This document shows, in pieces, positions 1 to 10,245 of a stretch of DNA of 64,000 nucleotides. Both the position numbers and the translations under genes were made by a program. Below the pieces are notes generated by a model. That model was not told where the DNA came from and did not search any database. It worked only from the letters and a program-made list of their open reading frames with translations. Origin of the DNA: Rhodovulum marinum (GTDB lineage Bacteria > Pseudomonadota > Alphaproteobacteria > Rhodobacterales > Rhodobacteraceae); NCBI RefSeq assembly GCF_004343075.1, contig NZ_SLXP01000008.1, positions 62,001 through 126,000 on the forward strand, given 5' to 3'. Position 1 is the stretch's first letter. Each line of letters opens with the position of its first letter.

Positions 1-1
1 G

Positions 2-292
2 CTGCACGCCATCGCGATGAACGCCTACCACCCGCGCAACCCGATCCTGAACTGGCTGTTCGGGCGGCGGCGCATCCGCGCGCAGACCGCCGTCTACGGC
101 AGCTATGCCGACCGGCTGCGCCTGCGCTGGGTGGCGGGCGATGAACGCCACCATTTCCGCCTGCAACTGCGTTCCAACGCCGATTACGGCGCGTGCAAGC
201 GCATCCGCTATTACCTGACCCGGCTGTGGTTCGATACCCGGATGGAGGGCGCGCGCAGCCCCCGCACCGACCTTGACGAGGGCCTGCTGTGA
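2..292 (+). CDS. C-terminal fragment of an eCIS-locus protein, 5' end outside window
   Basis: The reading frame is open from the first bases of the window, so the gene starts upstream and only about the last 96 codons are seen. The fragment is rich in Arg and Tyr (NPILNWLFGRRRIRAQ; KRIRYYLTRLWFD). I do not recognise the family. Its TGA overlaps the GTG start of the next gene (GTGA), which implies translational coupling with the baseplate-like gene downstream. A structural or baseplate component of the same contractile injection system is likely from context only. An internal ATG at 17 exists but is not needed, because the frame continues upstream of it. Confidence 0.6.
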   Translation: MHAIAMNAYHPRNPILNWLFGRRRIRAQTAVYGSYADRLRLRWVAGDERHHFRLQLRSNADYGACKRIRYYLTRLWFDTRMEGARSPRTDLDEGLL

Positions 293-1947
293 CCGACCCG
301 ACCCCGCCCGATTTCGCCCCCCTGCGCGAACGCGGCATCCGCGCCGCCCAGGACGCCTCGGGCGAGGTCTGGACCGATTACAACCTGCACGACCCCGGCG
401 TGACGCTGCTGGAACAGACCTGCTTCGCGCTGACCGAGGTCGGTTATCGCAACGCCCACCCGGTGCGCGACCTGCTGACCGGGCCGGACGACACGCTCGA
501 CCACGACGCCGCCGGTCTGTTCGACCCGGCCCGGATGCTGCCCACCGCGCCGGTGACCGAACAGGACCTCGCCGCCGCGATCACCCGGTCCGACCGCATC
601 GCTTGCGCCGTGGTGCTGCGCAGCGGCCACAAGGGGCTGTACGAGGTGCGGGTGATCCCCGAACCCGACCCGAACGATCCCGACCCCGACGCCGCCGACG
701 CCGCCGCCCTGGCCGAGGCGACGCGCATCTTCCGCGAGAACCGGCCGCTCTGCTGCGATCTGGATGCGGTGCGGGTCAGCCGCCGCCGCCCGGTGCGCCT
801 GACCGGCGAGGTGGCGATCACCCCCACCGCCGCGCCCGAACGCGTGGTCGCCGAGATCCTGTATCGCGTCGGCGCGCTGCTGCGCGGCCAGGCCGATCCC
901 GCTGGCGACGACCGGAAAGGTCCGGCGCGACGGGCGGTGGCGCGGCTTCGACCGGCCGCCGGTCGACACGCTTTTACCGATGATCTACCGCACGCCCGGC
1001 GCACCACCGCCGCCGGTCCCGCGCCGCCCCACCGCCGGATCGAGGTGCTGGACCACCTGATCGCGCTGCAGGGCGAGGAAATGCCCGCCACCCGCCACAC
1101 CGGCCTGCACCATTACCGCAGCCGCGCCGAACGCGAACGGGCCGAGATCGACCGGCACATCACCTTCCTGCGCGCGCTGCCCGACGCCAATTTCGCCCGC
1201 AGCACCGCCCCCCATGGCACCCGCGCGGGCGGCTTCCTGGCCAAGCTGGCCCTCTTGGCCGACCTGCGGGTGGCGCAGGGCGGCGACCTGGCCGGGCCGA
1301 TGGCCGCCTTGGGCCTGGCGCTCGACCCCGACGCCTGCCCGCCCGACCCGGCGCTCGACCGCGCCGACCTGCCCGCTTCCGGCGATCCGATGGCCCTTCT
1401 GATGCCCCGCGACCCCACCGCGCCGCCGCTCGTGGACGAGGCGCTGCTGATCGCCTCGCCCTTCGTGGCGGAGGGCCGCATCGCGCCCGCGCTTTTCACC
1501 CGCGCCGCCGATCCCGCCGCCTATCTCGTGGCCCCCGACGGCGCGGGCGGGCACCGCGTGCTGTTCGACCCGGGCACGGGGCAGGGGCTGTATCCCTGCG
1601 GCCAGCTCCCCCGCCGGGCCGGGGCCGACCTGTTGGCCAACCGGTTGCGGAACGGCTGGCGCGCCCTGCACGAAAGGTGCGAGGGGCTTTATCTGGTCGA
1701 GGACATCCTGCTGCGCGCCCGCACCCAGGGGTTCGCCCCCCATGTCGCCGCCCTCGTGCTGACCGGCTGGACCGCCCGAACCGCGCGCCCCGATTTCCGC
1801 GCCCATGTCGAGGCGCTGGTCGCCCGCCTGTCCCCCGCCCATGTGCTGATCCGTCCGCTCTGGCTGGGGCTGGACCAGATGGCCCGTCTCGACCGCGCCG
1901 CCGCACGGCTCGACGCGCGCAACGTGGTCCGCGAGGCGCAGGCATGA
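289..1947 (+). CDS. eCIS baseplate-type protein (HDPGVTLLE family)
   Basis: 552 codons from a GTG start that overlaps the previous stop. The N-terminal third carries WTDYNLHDPGVTLLEQ, a hallmark of baseplate proteins in Afp/PVC-like extracellular contractile injection systems, where they help form the wedge-like baseplate. Further on, RIEVLDHLIALQGEE resembles the LDYLLALYGE segment of that family, and the C-terminus (SPAHVLIRPLWL) also fits. Between about 880 and 1035 the frame used here gives an unusually Arg/Pro/Ala-rich stretch, while the +1 frame reads RRDGRWRGFDRPPVDTLLP. A compensated pair of frameshifts is therefore possible, although the frame stays open. Its TGA overlaps the ATG of the next gene (ATGA). 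Confidence 0.65.
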   Translation: MTDPTPPDFAPLRERGIRAAQDASGEVWTDYNLHDPGVTLLEQTCFALTEVGYRNAHPVRDLLTGPDDTLDHDAAGLFDPARMLPTAPVTEQDLAAAITRSDRIACAVVLRSGHKGLYEVRVIPEPDPNDPDPDAADAAALAEATRIFRENRPLCCDLDAVRVSRRRPVRLTGEVAITPTAAPERVVAEILYRVGALLRGQADPAGDDRKGPARRAVARLRPAAGRHAFTDDLPHARRTTAAGPAPPHRRIEVLDHLIALQGEEMPATRHTGLHHYRSRAERERAEIDRHITFLRALPDANFARSTAPHGTRAGGFLAKLALLADLRVAQGGDLAGPMAALGLALDPDACPPDPALDRADLPASGDPMALLMPRDPTAPPLVDEALLIASPFVAEGRIAPALFTRAADPAAYLVAPDGAGGHRVLFDPGTGQGLYPCGQLPRRAGADLLANRLRNGWRALHERCEGLYLVEDILLRARTQGFAPHVAALVLTGWTARTARPDFRAHVEALVARLSPAHVLIRPLWLGLDQMARLDRAAARLDARNVVREAQA

Positions 1948-4151
1948 GCACGGCGCACCCGTCCCCCCGGCCCGTGGCGCCCGGCCCGCGCCACCGCATC
2001 GGCGAGGTCATCGCCGAGATCCACGTCGCCCGCCCGCGCGGCCCGCTGTCTGCACCCGACCTGCTGCTTACCGCGCTTCGGCGCGAACTGTTGCCCGCGC
2101 TCGCCCCCTGCCTTGATGGCCCGCGCCTGGCCGGGCAGGCTGTGCAGGTCGACCGGCTGGAAATCGACCTGGGCGACTGGCCCGACGATCCCGACTGGGA
2201 CGCGGTGCGCGCGGCCTTCCGCGCCGCGCTCGAATCCGCGCTGGCCCCGTATCTGCACGCCCGTCCTCCGGACCTTCTGGCGGACCTGCCCGCGCGCCCC
2301 ATTGCCCCCGACGAACACCCCTCCGCCGCGCAACACCCGCTCGATCATGCCCGGACGGCCCCGGGCCAACCGCCCCCCGCCACCGCGGCCACCGATCCGG
2401 TGGCGCCGCCTCCGCCGCCCTTCACCGCGCCGAACCATGGCTTGCCCCCCGCGCCCTGACCGACGCGCTGCGCAAGGCCCTTCAGACCGACCCGGCGCTG
2501 GCCGCCGAAGTCTTCCCGGCCCGCGCCCAAACAGGCGAATTGGGCCGAAACAGAGACCAAACCGGCACAGATGCACAGGGGCCGGCCCCATCCCCGGACC
2601 CTGTTCCCGCCCTGGCCGAAGCACTGCGACGGGCCCTGCGAAACGACCCATCCCTTGCCACGGCACTGGCCCGAACGCGCGCGCCCCGCGAAGACAGGAC
2701 AGGCGCGCCCCCGTCCGAAACCCACGTCCTGACCCGGGCCCTGCGCGCAGCCCTGCGAAACGACCCCGACCTGGCCGTGGCGCTTGGGGTGGCGGACCTG
2801 GCCCGACAGGACACGCCCGATACCGTGCCGGGCGGCCGCCGTGCCGAGGCCGCCGAAACGGTGCACGATCCGGCCCTGCGCGCGGCGCTGGATGCGCTGA
2901 CGCGCGCCCTGTCCACCGCCCCGGAAAACCGCTTTCCACACGCCACCCGCGCGCTTCGCGTGGCGCTGGATGCCTTGCCCGCCGACGACCTGGCCCGGCT
3001 TGGAAAGCGGCTCTGTTTCGGCCCGTTATTGCCCCCGGACGGGCAAACCGGCCCAAGGATCGCCCGGCTTGCCCAGCTGCTTTCGGCCCCGCCGCTGACC
3101 GACACGGCGCGCGCCGCGCTGGCCGGCAACCTGTGGCGGCTGTTGCGCGCGGCCGGCCATGACGAAACCGCCGCGATCCGCGCGGCCCAGGCGATGACCG
3201 CCCGGCTGGCGGCCCGAACCAGCCCCGGCGCGGCACGGCGACCGCGCGCCCGAAACCGCCGCCGCCCGGCCGGGGCGCACCGCCCGCCAGCACCGGCGCG
3301 CTGGCCGCGATCACGCCCCTTCTGTCCGAGATGCTGCGCGCCGCCCCCGCCCCGGTGCCGCCCGACTGGCAGGCCGCGCTGGCGCTTCTGTGGGCGGCGC
3401 TGCCCGGCACGTCGCCGCAGGCCGCCACCCGCCCCGCCGACACGGCCGCACCGCCCCTTGCGCTGGCCGCGGCGGACCCGGCCTTCTGGCGGCTTTTGCT
3501 CGCGCAGGGGCTGGCCCCGCGCGGGCGCGGCTGGGCTATCCGCTGCCCGGCGTGCCGCCCGCGCTGCGCGTGGAAACACGCGCCGCGCTGGACCGGCTGC
3601 AGGGCACCCCCGCCGCGGACCCCACCCCCGCGGCCCCGACGGGCGACACCCTGGCCGAACCGACCACACGGGCCGGGCTGGTGCTGTTTCACCCCTTCCT
3701 CGTGCTGCTGTTCCAACGGCTCGACCTGCTGGACGACGCCCGCCGCATCCGCCCCGGGGCCCGGCTGACCGCCCGCGCCGCACTGCGCGCCCTGGCGGAC
3801 CCGATGCCCGGCCCCGCGCGCCTTACCGATCCGATCGAACGCGTCCTTCTGGGCCTGCCGCGCGGCTGGGTGCATCCGGGCACGCCCGACCCGGCGCCGC
3901 CCGCCCCCGACCTGACCGACAGCCTGACCCGCGCGGTGATCGACCGCTGGGGCGCGCTGGGCCAGACCGCGCCCGAGGGGTTGCGCGAAACCTTCGTGCG
4001 GCGCACCGGAACGCTGACCGAAACCGATACCGGCCCGCGCCTGGCCGTCGATCCCGGCCCCTTCGACATGCTGCTTGACCGCCTGCCCTGGGGCCTGTCC
4101 ACCGTGGCGCTGCCCTGGATGGCACTGCCCCTGACGGTGGAGTGGAGGTAA
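1944..4151 (+). pseudogene. Contractile injection system tape-measure-type protein, three frameshifts
   Basis: The N-terminus (1944 to about 2400, frame 3) has HRIGEVIAEIHV and QVDRLEIDLGDW, as in the CIS tape measure family. The C-terminus (about 3530-4151, frame 3 again) has LVLFHPFLVLLFQRLDLL and PFDMLLDRLPWGLSTVALPW, also typical. Between them the coding signal passes to frame 2 (about 2400-3235) and frame 1 (about 3240-3525). Each step equals a one-base loss, so the frame returns to phase after three. Frame 2 holds three copies of an ALxxALRxALxxDPxLA motif. The total is about 736 codon equivalents. Without repair, translation from 1944 stops at 2459. In intact systems the protein sets sheath and tube length. 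ATGA overlap upstream; the next gene starts 3 bases after the stop. Confidence 0.75.
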
Positions 4152-4154
4152 CCG

Positions 4155-5377
4155 ATGGCCGACACCGCCCGGCCCCTGGCCGGCCCCGACACGACACCAC
4201 ACGCCAAGGCCATCGCCGCCGAACTGGCCTGGCTGGCCGAGGTGATCGAGGCCCGGCTGAAACATTTCTTCGAGGGCCGCGCGACCCCCTTCGCGCCGCC
4301 CCCCGCGCCGCGCCCCGACCCCGTTTCCGCGCTGGGGCGGCTGATCCTGGCGCTGGCCATGGCGCCCCATGTGAATTCGGCGATCCTCGACCCGTTCTTC
4401 GTGCGCAACACCGCCATCGCCCGGGTGTTCTCGCAATTCGGCGGGGTCCATGCCGAGGCGGGCGCGTTCCAGCCCACCGCCGAGACCGCGCTGTTCCTGC
4501 TGGCCGGTGCCGATACCGCCGCGCGCATCGCCGCCATGGCGCTGTTCGACCCCGACCACCCCCTGCGCCGGCTGGCGGGCGTCACCCCGGGCGGCCCGCA
4601 GGCCCAGGCGCTGACCATGCCCGTGCACCGGGTGATCGCGCTGTGCGAGGGGCGCCCGCCACGGTCCGACCTGTCCCCCGGCTTCCCGGCGCAGCGGCTG
4701 AACACGCGCCTGACCTGGGGCGACTGGGGGCTTGCCCGCCATGTCGGCCACGGGTTCAAGGCGCTGTTCTACGGCCCCCCGGCACCGGCAAGACGCTGAC
4801 CGCGGCCCTTCTGGGCCAGCGCACGGGGCTGGATGTCTAGCGGATCGACCTGTCGATGGTGGTCTCGAAATATATCGGCGAGACCGAGAAGAACCTCGGT
4901 CTGGTGTTCGACATTGCGGCCGAGCGCGAATGGATCCTGTTCTTCGACGAGGCCGACGCGCTGTTCGGCACGCGCACGGCGGCGACGAACGCCCATGACC
5001 GCTATGCCAACCAGGAAGTGTCCTACCTGCTGCAACGGATCGAGGATTGCCGCAGCCTGATGATCCTCGCCACCAACCTGCGCAGCAATATCGACGACGC
5101 CTTCTTCCGCCGGTTCCAGATGGCCATCGGCTTCGCCCGCCCCGACGCGGCCCAGCGCGAGCGGATCTGGCGCGGGCTGCTGGCGGACGTGCCGCTGGCC
5201 GGCGATGTCGATATCGCGGACCTTGCCCGCCGCCACGACCTTGTCGGCGGGTCGATCACCAATGTCGCGCGCCACGCCGCGATCACCGCGATGCGCCGCG
5301 GCGCCGACCGCGTGGGCACGGACGACCTGCACCAGGCCGTCGCCCGCGAGCTGCGCAAGGAGGGGCGGACCACATGA
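4155..5377 (+). pseudogene. eCIS AAA+ ATPase, broken by a frameshift in Walker A and an in-frame TAG
   Basis: The ATPase of eCIS loci (Afp15-like), thought to act in particle assembly. The N-terminal helical domain has FFVRNTAIARVFSQFGGVHAEA and FQPTAETALFLLAG. Frame 3 runs to FYGPP at 4780, where a C run has six instead of the seven bases needed for FYGPPGTGKT. The signal continues in frame 2 through GTGKTLTAALLGQRTGLDV, then a TAG (4838-4840) where the family has Tyr (V-Y-RIDLS), then SKYIGETEKNL, Walker B ILFFDEADALFG, sensor 1 (MILATN) and an arginine region (FFRRFQ), to a TGA at 5377. As it stands the protein would end at 4799 without a nucleotide-binding site. A downstream ATG at 4856 could make a 173-residue piece without Walker A. 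Confidence 0.8.
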
Positions 5378-7415
5378 CCCCAACCAGGACCCTCGCCCGC
5401 CTGTGCCTTGCCCTGCTGCTGGCGCTGATCCTGCCCCTGGCGGGCGCGGGCCGCGCGGCGGCCGATTGCGCCCAACTGCTTTCCACCCCGGCCCAGCCAC
5501 CCGGCTATGACGTGGCGCTGGTGCAGGCCGGGCTGCGCACCGCGCTGCGCGACGACAACAGGCGGCTGAGCGACGCGCTGATCGGCAGCTATACCCGCGA
5601 TGCGTTGGAAAAACTATGCCGCGGCGTGCCGCGCGCGGGGTCGGTACCCGACACGCTGGCCACGCTGGAACTGCCCGTTGCCTATGGCCGGCTGACCGCG
5701 CTTTTGCCCGACTGGTCGGCGCGGTTGCTGGCCCCCGGTTTCACTCAGGCGCTGGCCGCCGACCGCACCGCCCCGCTGCGCCTTGCCGCCACGCCCGAAA
5801 TGGCGGCCGCCGTGCGGGACGAACCCCGCGTCGAACCGGCCGAGGACGCCCCGCCAGAACAGCCCCAGCCGCCGCAACTGGGCGTGACCGACGCCACCGC
5901 CCAGGCCGTGCTGGACACGATCACGACCAAGGCGTTCAAGGACACGCTGTACGAAAAACTGGCCACCCGCGCCTCCAACGCCGAACTGATAAAGGGCGAG
6001 GTGCGCGCCCTTCTGAACCCGCTGGTCGAGGACGAGGTGCGCCGCATCGGCGGCACCCAGATGACCACCACCTCGACCGCGATCCGCGAAACCTGGTCCC
6101 TGACCCCGCCGCTGGAAGATGCCGTCGCCCAGATCGCCCGGATCGGCCCGCTGGGCGAAGATCCGACCGCCGCCGACCTGCAAACCCGGCTGACCGCGCT
6201 GGTCGGCGTCGAATACCCCACCCACCAACTGTTCCAGGCCGCGCGGCGCACCCTGCCGCCGCCCCCGGCCAGCCCGCCGGGGCCTCGCCGCGCCCATCGC
6301 CGGCGATTGCGGCTGCGTCGCCGACCGGGTCTATCCCGGCACGACCGATGTCTACGGCTTCTACCCGTTCAGGCTGGCGCCCCCCGCACGGAAACCGGGC
6401 GCCGACCCTGCGGCCCCGGACGCCGACCCGCCCGCCCCCGTCACCGTCGATTTCGCGCTGTTCAGCGATGTCGCCTTCTGCGGGCTGGAATTCGCGTTCC
6501 AGTACCCCGACCGGTCCACCGACGCGCGCAACCTGGGCCTCGTCAATCTCGGCTTCTGGACCGCGGTGCGGCGCGATTTCATCGCCTCGGCGCATCGCCA
6601 CCGCGCCCGCGCCGCGCGGCCCACCCTGTTCGACAGCATGCAACCCGACGGTATGACGCTGATCTTCTAGGATTACCGCGGCGACCCGGCGACCGACCCC
6701 AACGTGGGCAACCTGGTGAAACTGGTCACCCGGGTGCAGAACGCCATCGGCCCGCGCGGCCAGCGCGTCAATGTCGGCTTCGACTTCGATCTGGTCGCCG
6801 CCTCGGGGCGCGTTCCGGGGGCTGGAACGCTCCGAGGTGCTGCGCAGCATCATTCCCGTGGTGCCGCCGGGCGGGCATGAATTCGTGTTCTCCCGCCCCA
6901 GCGCGGGCGAGGCGCCCGATCCCGCGAACCGCAAGTTCAGCCAGTTCAGAGACGATATCATCTATTTCGAGGACGCGTTTTCCGGCGTCGGCTTCTGGCC
7001 CGTGCCGCGGCCCGACGCGCCCGAAACCGCCGCGCTGATGCAGGTCGTCACCGAGGAATGGGTCACCGGCATCCTGCCCGCGCCGCTCGCCGTGTTCGAG
7101 CCGCGCGCCCAGGCCGTCTGTTCCTGGGCCTGCCCGAACCGGCCCTACCTGGCGCTGTCGGCGATGGCGGCCTTCGCGGTGGTCGCGCTGTTGACCTGGC
7201 GGTCCTATTACAGCGGGCTCGTGGAAAAGATCGCCTTCCGCTGGAAAACCGTCTGGATCGGCACAGGCGGGGTGCTGGCGGCGTTGGCGCTGCTCAGCAC
7301 CTGCGACGCGGGCGCGACCTGGCCGCCGATCCTGCTGGGGCTGCTGGTGGCGCTTATGGCCGGGATCCTCGTCTTCGACGTGATCCAGCGCGCGCGGAAC
7401 GGGCCGAAACCCTGA
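5374..7415 (+). pseudogene. Unknown secreted/membrane protein of the eCIS locus, two frameshifts and one TAG
   Basis: I do not recognise the family. It starts with ATG overlapping the ATPase TGA. Frame 1 (5374 to about 6265) has a hydrophobic signal (LCLALLLALILPLAG, then AAADC, possibly a lipobox-like site) and a Leu/Ala-rich helical region. Frame 2 (about 6265-6800) continues with GDCGCVADRVYPGTTDVYGF and NLGFWTAVRRDFIA, interrupted by TAG at 6668-6670 (F-stop-DYRGD). Frame 3 (about 6805-7415) gives LERSEVLRSIIPVVPPGG, FRDDIIYFEDAFSGVGFWPV and three predicted membrane segments near the end. The second shift fits one extra G in the run at 6805-6808. Joining the three pieces as one gene is an inference from continuity. 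It converges with dxs, 3 bases away. Confidence 0.55.
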
Positions 7416-7418
7416 GCG

Positions 7419-9344
7419 TTACGCCCGTTTCGCGGCCGCCCCCACGCCCAGAACCTCGATCACCTTGGCCTCGATATCGGGGGCGTTCAACTTGGCCACG
7501 GCGTACATGTCCGCGGGGCTCGCCTGGTCGATAAAGATATCGGGCAGCACCATCGAGCGGAATTTCAGCCCCGAATCGAACACCCCGTTCTCGGCGTACA
7601 GCTGCGCGACATGGCTGCCGAAACCACCCACCGCGCCCTCTTCGACCGTGATCACCGCCTCGTGGTCCCGCGCCAGCCGCAGCAGCATGTCGGTATCCAG
7701 CGGCTTGGCGAACCGCGCATCCGCGATCGTGGGCCGAATACCCGCCGCGCCCAGCGCCTGCGCCGCCTCGCGCACCTCTTTCAGCCGCGTGCCGAAATTG
7801 ACCAGCGCCACGCGCTCGCCCTCGGCGATGATCCGGCCCTTGCCGATCTCAAGGAGCGTGCCCTTTTCCGGCAGGTCCAGCCCCACGCCCTCGCCCCGCG
7901 GAAAACGGAAGGAAATCGGCCCCTCGTCATGGGCGACCGCGGTGGCCACCATGTGCATCAACTCGGCCTCGTCGGCGGCGGCCATCACCACGAACCCGGG
8001 CAGGTTCGCCAGGAACGCCGTGTCATAGGCCCCCGCATGCGTCGGCCCGTCGGCACCCACCAGCCCGGCCCGGTCGATGGCGAACCGCACCGGCAGGCGC
8101 TGGATCGCCACGTCATGCACGATCTGGTCATAGCCCCGCTGCAAGAACGTCGAGTAGATCGCGCAGAACGGTTTCTGCCCGCCCGCCGCCAGCCCCGCGG
8201 AAAACGTCACCGCGTGCTGTTCGGCGATGCCCACGTCGAAACACCGCTCGGGGAACCGTTCGGCGAACAGGTTCAGGCCCGTGCCGTCCGGCATCGCCGC
8301 CGTCACCGCGCAGATCTTGCGGTCGCCGCGCGCCTCGGCGATCAGGGCGTTGGCGAACACCTTGGTATAGCTGGGCGCATTGGCCGGGGTCTTCTTCTGC
8401 TCGCCCGTGGCGATGTCGAACTTCGCCACCCCGTGCCCGCAATCGGGCGCGTTTTCCGCGGGCGCGTATCCCTTGCCCTTTTTCGTGATCGCATGGATCA
8501 GCATCGGCCCCGTGGCCCGCGCCTTGACCGTGCGCAGGATCGGCAACAACTGGTCCATGTCGTGCCCGTCCACCGGCCCGACATAGGAAAAACCCAGTTC
8601 CTCGAACAGCGTGCCGCCCACGGTGATGTGCTTGACCAGGTCCTTGGCGCGCTTGGCGCCCTCCTGGAACGGCGCGGGCAGGAAGTTCACCGCGCCCTTG
8701 GCCATCGACTTGAATTCCTGGAACGGCGCGCCGGCGTACAGCCGGTTCAGATAGGTCGACATGGCGCCGACGGGCGGCGCGATCGACATCTCGTTGTCGT
8801 TCAGGATCACGATCATCCGGGTGCCCAGGTGCCCGGCATGGTTCAGCGCCTCATAGGCCATCCCCGCCGACAGCGCGCCGTCGCCGATCACCGCGATGGC
8901 GTCGCCCACGCCCGCCTCGGGGGCCGATCCCAGGTCGCGCGCCACCGCATAGCCCAGCGCCGCCGAGATCGAGGTCGACGAATGCCCCGCCCCGAAGGCG
9001 TCGTATTCGCTTTCCTTCATCTTGCAGAACCCCGACAGCCCGTCCTTCTGGCGCAGGGTGCGGATGCGGTCGCGCCGCCCCGTCAGGATCTTGTGCGGAT
9101 AGCACTGGTGGCTGACATCCCAGATCAGCCGGTCGCGCGGCGTGTCGAACACCGCGTGCAGCGCCACGGTCAGTTCCACCACGCCCAGCCCGGCCCCCAG
9201 GTGCCCGCCGGTTTCCGACACGGCGGCCACCGTCTCGGACCGCAACTCGGTCGCAAGCTGCTTCAGTTCGGCATCCGACAGCCCCTTGAGGTCGGTCGGG
9301 CTGGACACGCGGTCAAGCAGCGGCGTGGTCGATTGATCGGTCAA
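7419..9344 (-). CDS. dxs: 1-deoxy-D-xylulose-5-phosphate synthase
   Basis: 641 residues, the usual length. It catalyses the thiamine-diphosphate-dependent condensation of pyruvate and glyceraldehyde 3-phosphate, the first step of the MEP isoprenoid pathway, in the cytosol. Visible motifs are the N-terminal [20 protein letters not shown] region, the cofactor motif [18 protein letters not shown] (GDG at 154-156) with NDNEMSI, and the transketolase central domain (GVAEQHA-type [22 protein letters not shown]). I chose the TTG at 9344 because a clear GGAAGGGAGA ribosome site lies 7 bases upstream and the [12 protein letters not shown] start fits relatives. Last gene of a minus-strand unit with ispA (31-base gap), xseB and a deacetylase gene. 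Confidence 0.96.
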   Translation of the reverse strand: MTDQSTTPLLDRVSSPTDLKGLSDAELKQLATELRSETVAAVSETGGHLGAGLGVVELTVALHAVFDTPRDRLIWDVSHQCYPHKILTGRRDRIRTLRQKDGLSGFCKMKESEYDAFGAGHSSTSISAALGYAVARDLGSAPEAGVGDAIAVIGDGALSAGMAYEALNHAGHLGTRMIVILNDNEMSIAPPVGAMSTYLNRLYAGAPFQEFKSMAKGAVNFLPAPFQEGAKRAKDLVKHITVGGTLFEELGFSYVGPVDGHDMDQLLPILRTVKARATGPMLIHAITKKGKGYAPAENAPDCGHGVAKFDIATGEQKKTPANAPSYTKVFANALIAEARGDRKICAVTAAMPDGTGLNLFAERFPERCFDVGIAEQHAVTFSAGLAAGGQKPFCAIYSTFLQRGYDQIVHDVAIQRLPVRFAIDRAGLVGADGPTHAGAYDTAFLANLPGFVVMAAADEAELMHMVATAVAHDEGPISFRFPRGEGVGLDLPEKGTLLEIGKGRIIAEGERVALVNFGTRLKEVREAAQALGAAGIRPTIADARFAKPLDTDMLLRLARDHEAVITVEEGAVGGFGSHVAQLYAENGVFDSGLKFRSMVLPDIFIDQASPADMYAVAKLNAPDIEAKVIEVLGVGAAAKRA

Positions 9345-9375
9345 GACGGGTCTCCCTTCCGGGACGGTGCGCGTT

Positions 9376-10245
9376 TCAGGTTTCCCGGGCAATAACGAAG
9401 CGGGCGGTCTCCCGCAAGATATCGGCCCGGGCACCGAACGGGGCCAGCGCCTCGCAGGCCTCGTCCACCAGGGCGTGCGCCCGCGCCTTGGCGCCATCCA
9501 GACCCAGCAGCGAGACGAAGGTCGCCTTGCCTGCATCCGCATCCTTCTGCACCCGCTTGCCGGTCTTTTCCGCGTCGCCCTCGACATCCAGGATGTCGTC
9601 CGCGATCTGGAAAGCCAGCCCCAGCGCGGTCGCGTAGGATGACAAGGGCGCGATATCGGCCCGGCCCAGCCGCGCGCCGGCCTCGGCCGACCAGCGGATC
9701 AGCGCGCCGGTCTTGTTCGCCTGCAACTCGGTGATTTCCGCCAGCGTCAGCGGCCGCCCGGCGGTTTCCGCCGCGATGTCCTGCGCCTGCCCCAGAACCA
9801 TCCCGTCGATCCCCGAGGCACGCGCCAGCGAGGCCACCAGGTCGATCCGAACGCCCGGGTCCGGGTGGCAGGCCGGGTCGGCCAGCAGGTCAAAGGCCAG
9901 CGTCTGCAACGCATCCCCGACCAACAGCGCGGTGCCGTCGTCCCATTTCACATGCACCGTCGGCTGGCCCCGGCGCAAATCGTCGTCATCCATGCAGGGC
10001 ATGTCGTCATGCACCAGGGAATAGGCATGCACCGCCTCGATGGCGGCCGCCGCATGCACCGCGTGATCGGCCGGCACGCCGTACAGCGCCGCGCCCTCGA
10101 TCACCAGGAACCCGCGCAGCCGCTTGCCCCCCGCCACCGCATAGCGCATCGCATGCGTCACCGGCTGGTCGGCGGCATCGGCCAAAGCCTCCATCAGCCG
10201 CGCCTCGATCAGCCCGGCGGCGTCCTGCAACTGCGACTGGAACAT
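9376..10245 (-). CDS. ispA: Polyprenyl (farnesyl/geranyl) diphosphate synthase
   Basis: 289 residues, a short-chain trans-prenyltransferase that condenses isopentenyl diphosphate with allylic diphosphates. The first aspartate-rich motif is [10 protein letters not shown] (from residue 80) and the second is [20 protein letters not shown] substrate motif lies near residue 40. The four-residue insertion in the first motif (DDxxxxD) is the bacterial FPP synthase type. The ATG overlaps the TAA of xseB (TAATG), a classic xseB-ispA-dxs layout, so substrate supply and chain elongation are co-expressed. Confidence 0.95.
   Translation of the reverse strand: MFQSQLQDAAGLIEARLMEALADAADQPVTHAMRYAVAGGKRLRGFLVIEGAALYGVPADHAVHAAAAIEAVHAYSLVHDDMPCMDDDDLRRGQPTVHVKWDDGTALLVGDALQTLAFDLLADPACHPDPGVRIDLVASLARASGIDGMVLGQAQDIAAETAGRPLTLAEITELQANKTGALIRWSAEAGARLGRADIAPLSSYATALGLAFQIADDILDVEGDAEKTGKRVQKDADAGKATFVSLLGLDGAKARAHALVDEACEALAPFGARADILRETARFVIARET

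Noticed and set aside
1689-4751. 1020-codon open frame on the minus strand
   Set aside because: Arg/Gly-rich shadow of the eCIS genes. The plus strand carries recognisable family motifs across the same span.
4838-6670. TAG read as an amino acid (recoding)
   Set aside because: TAG serves as a normal stop elsewhere (for example citF, uppP and lptC), and frameshifts lie next to these TAG codons. Decay or error is simpler.
5047-7038. Continuous frame joining the ATPase end to the next gene
   Set aside because: The first part is an out-of-frame reading of the ATPase. The real start is the ATG at 5374, and after about 6265 the frame becomes Arg-rich nonsense.
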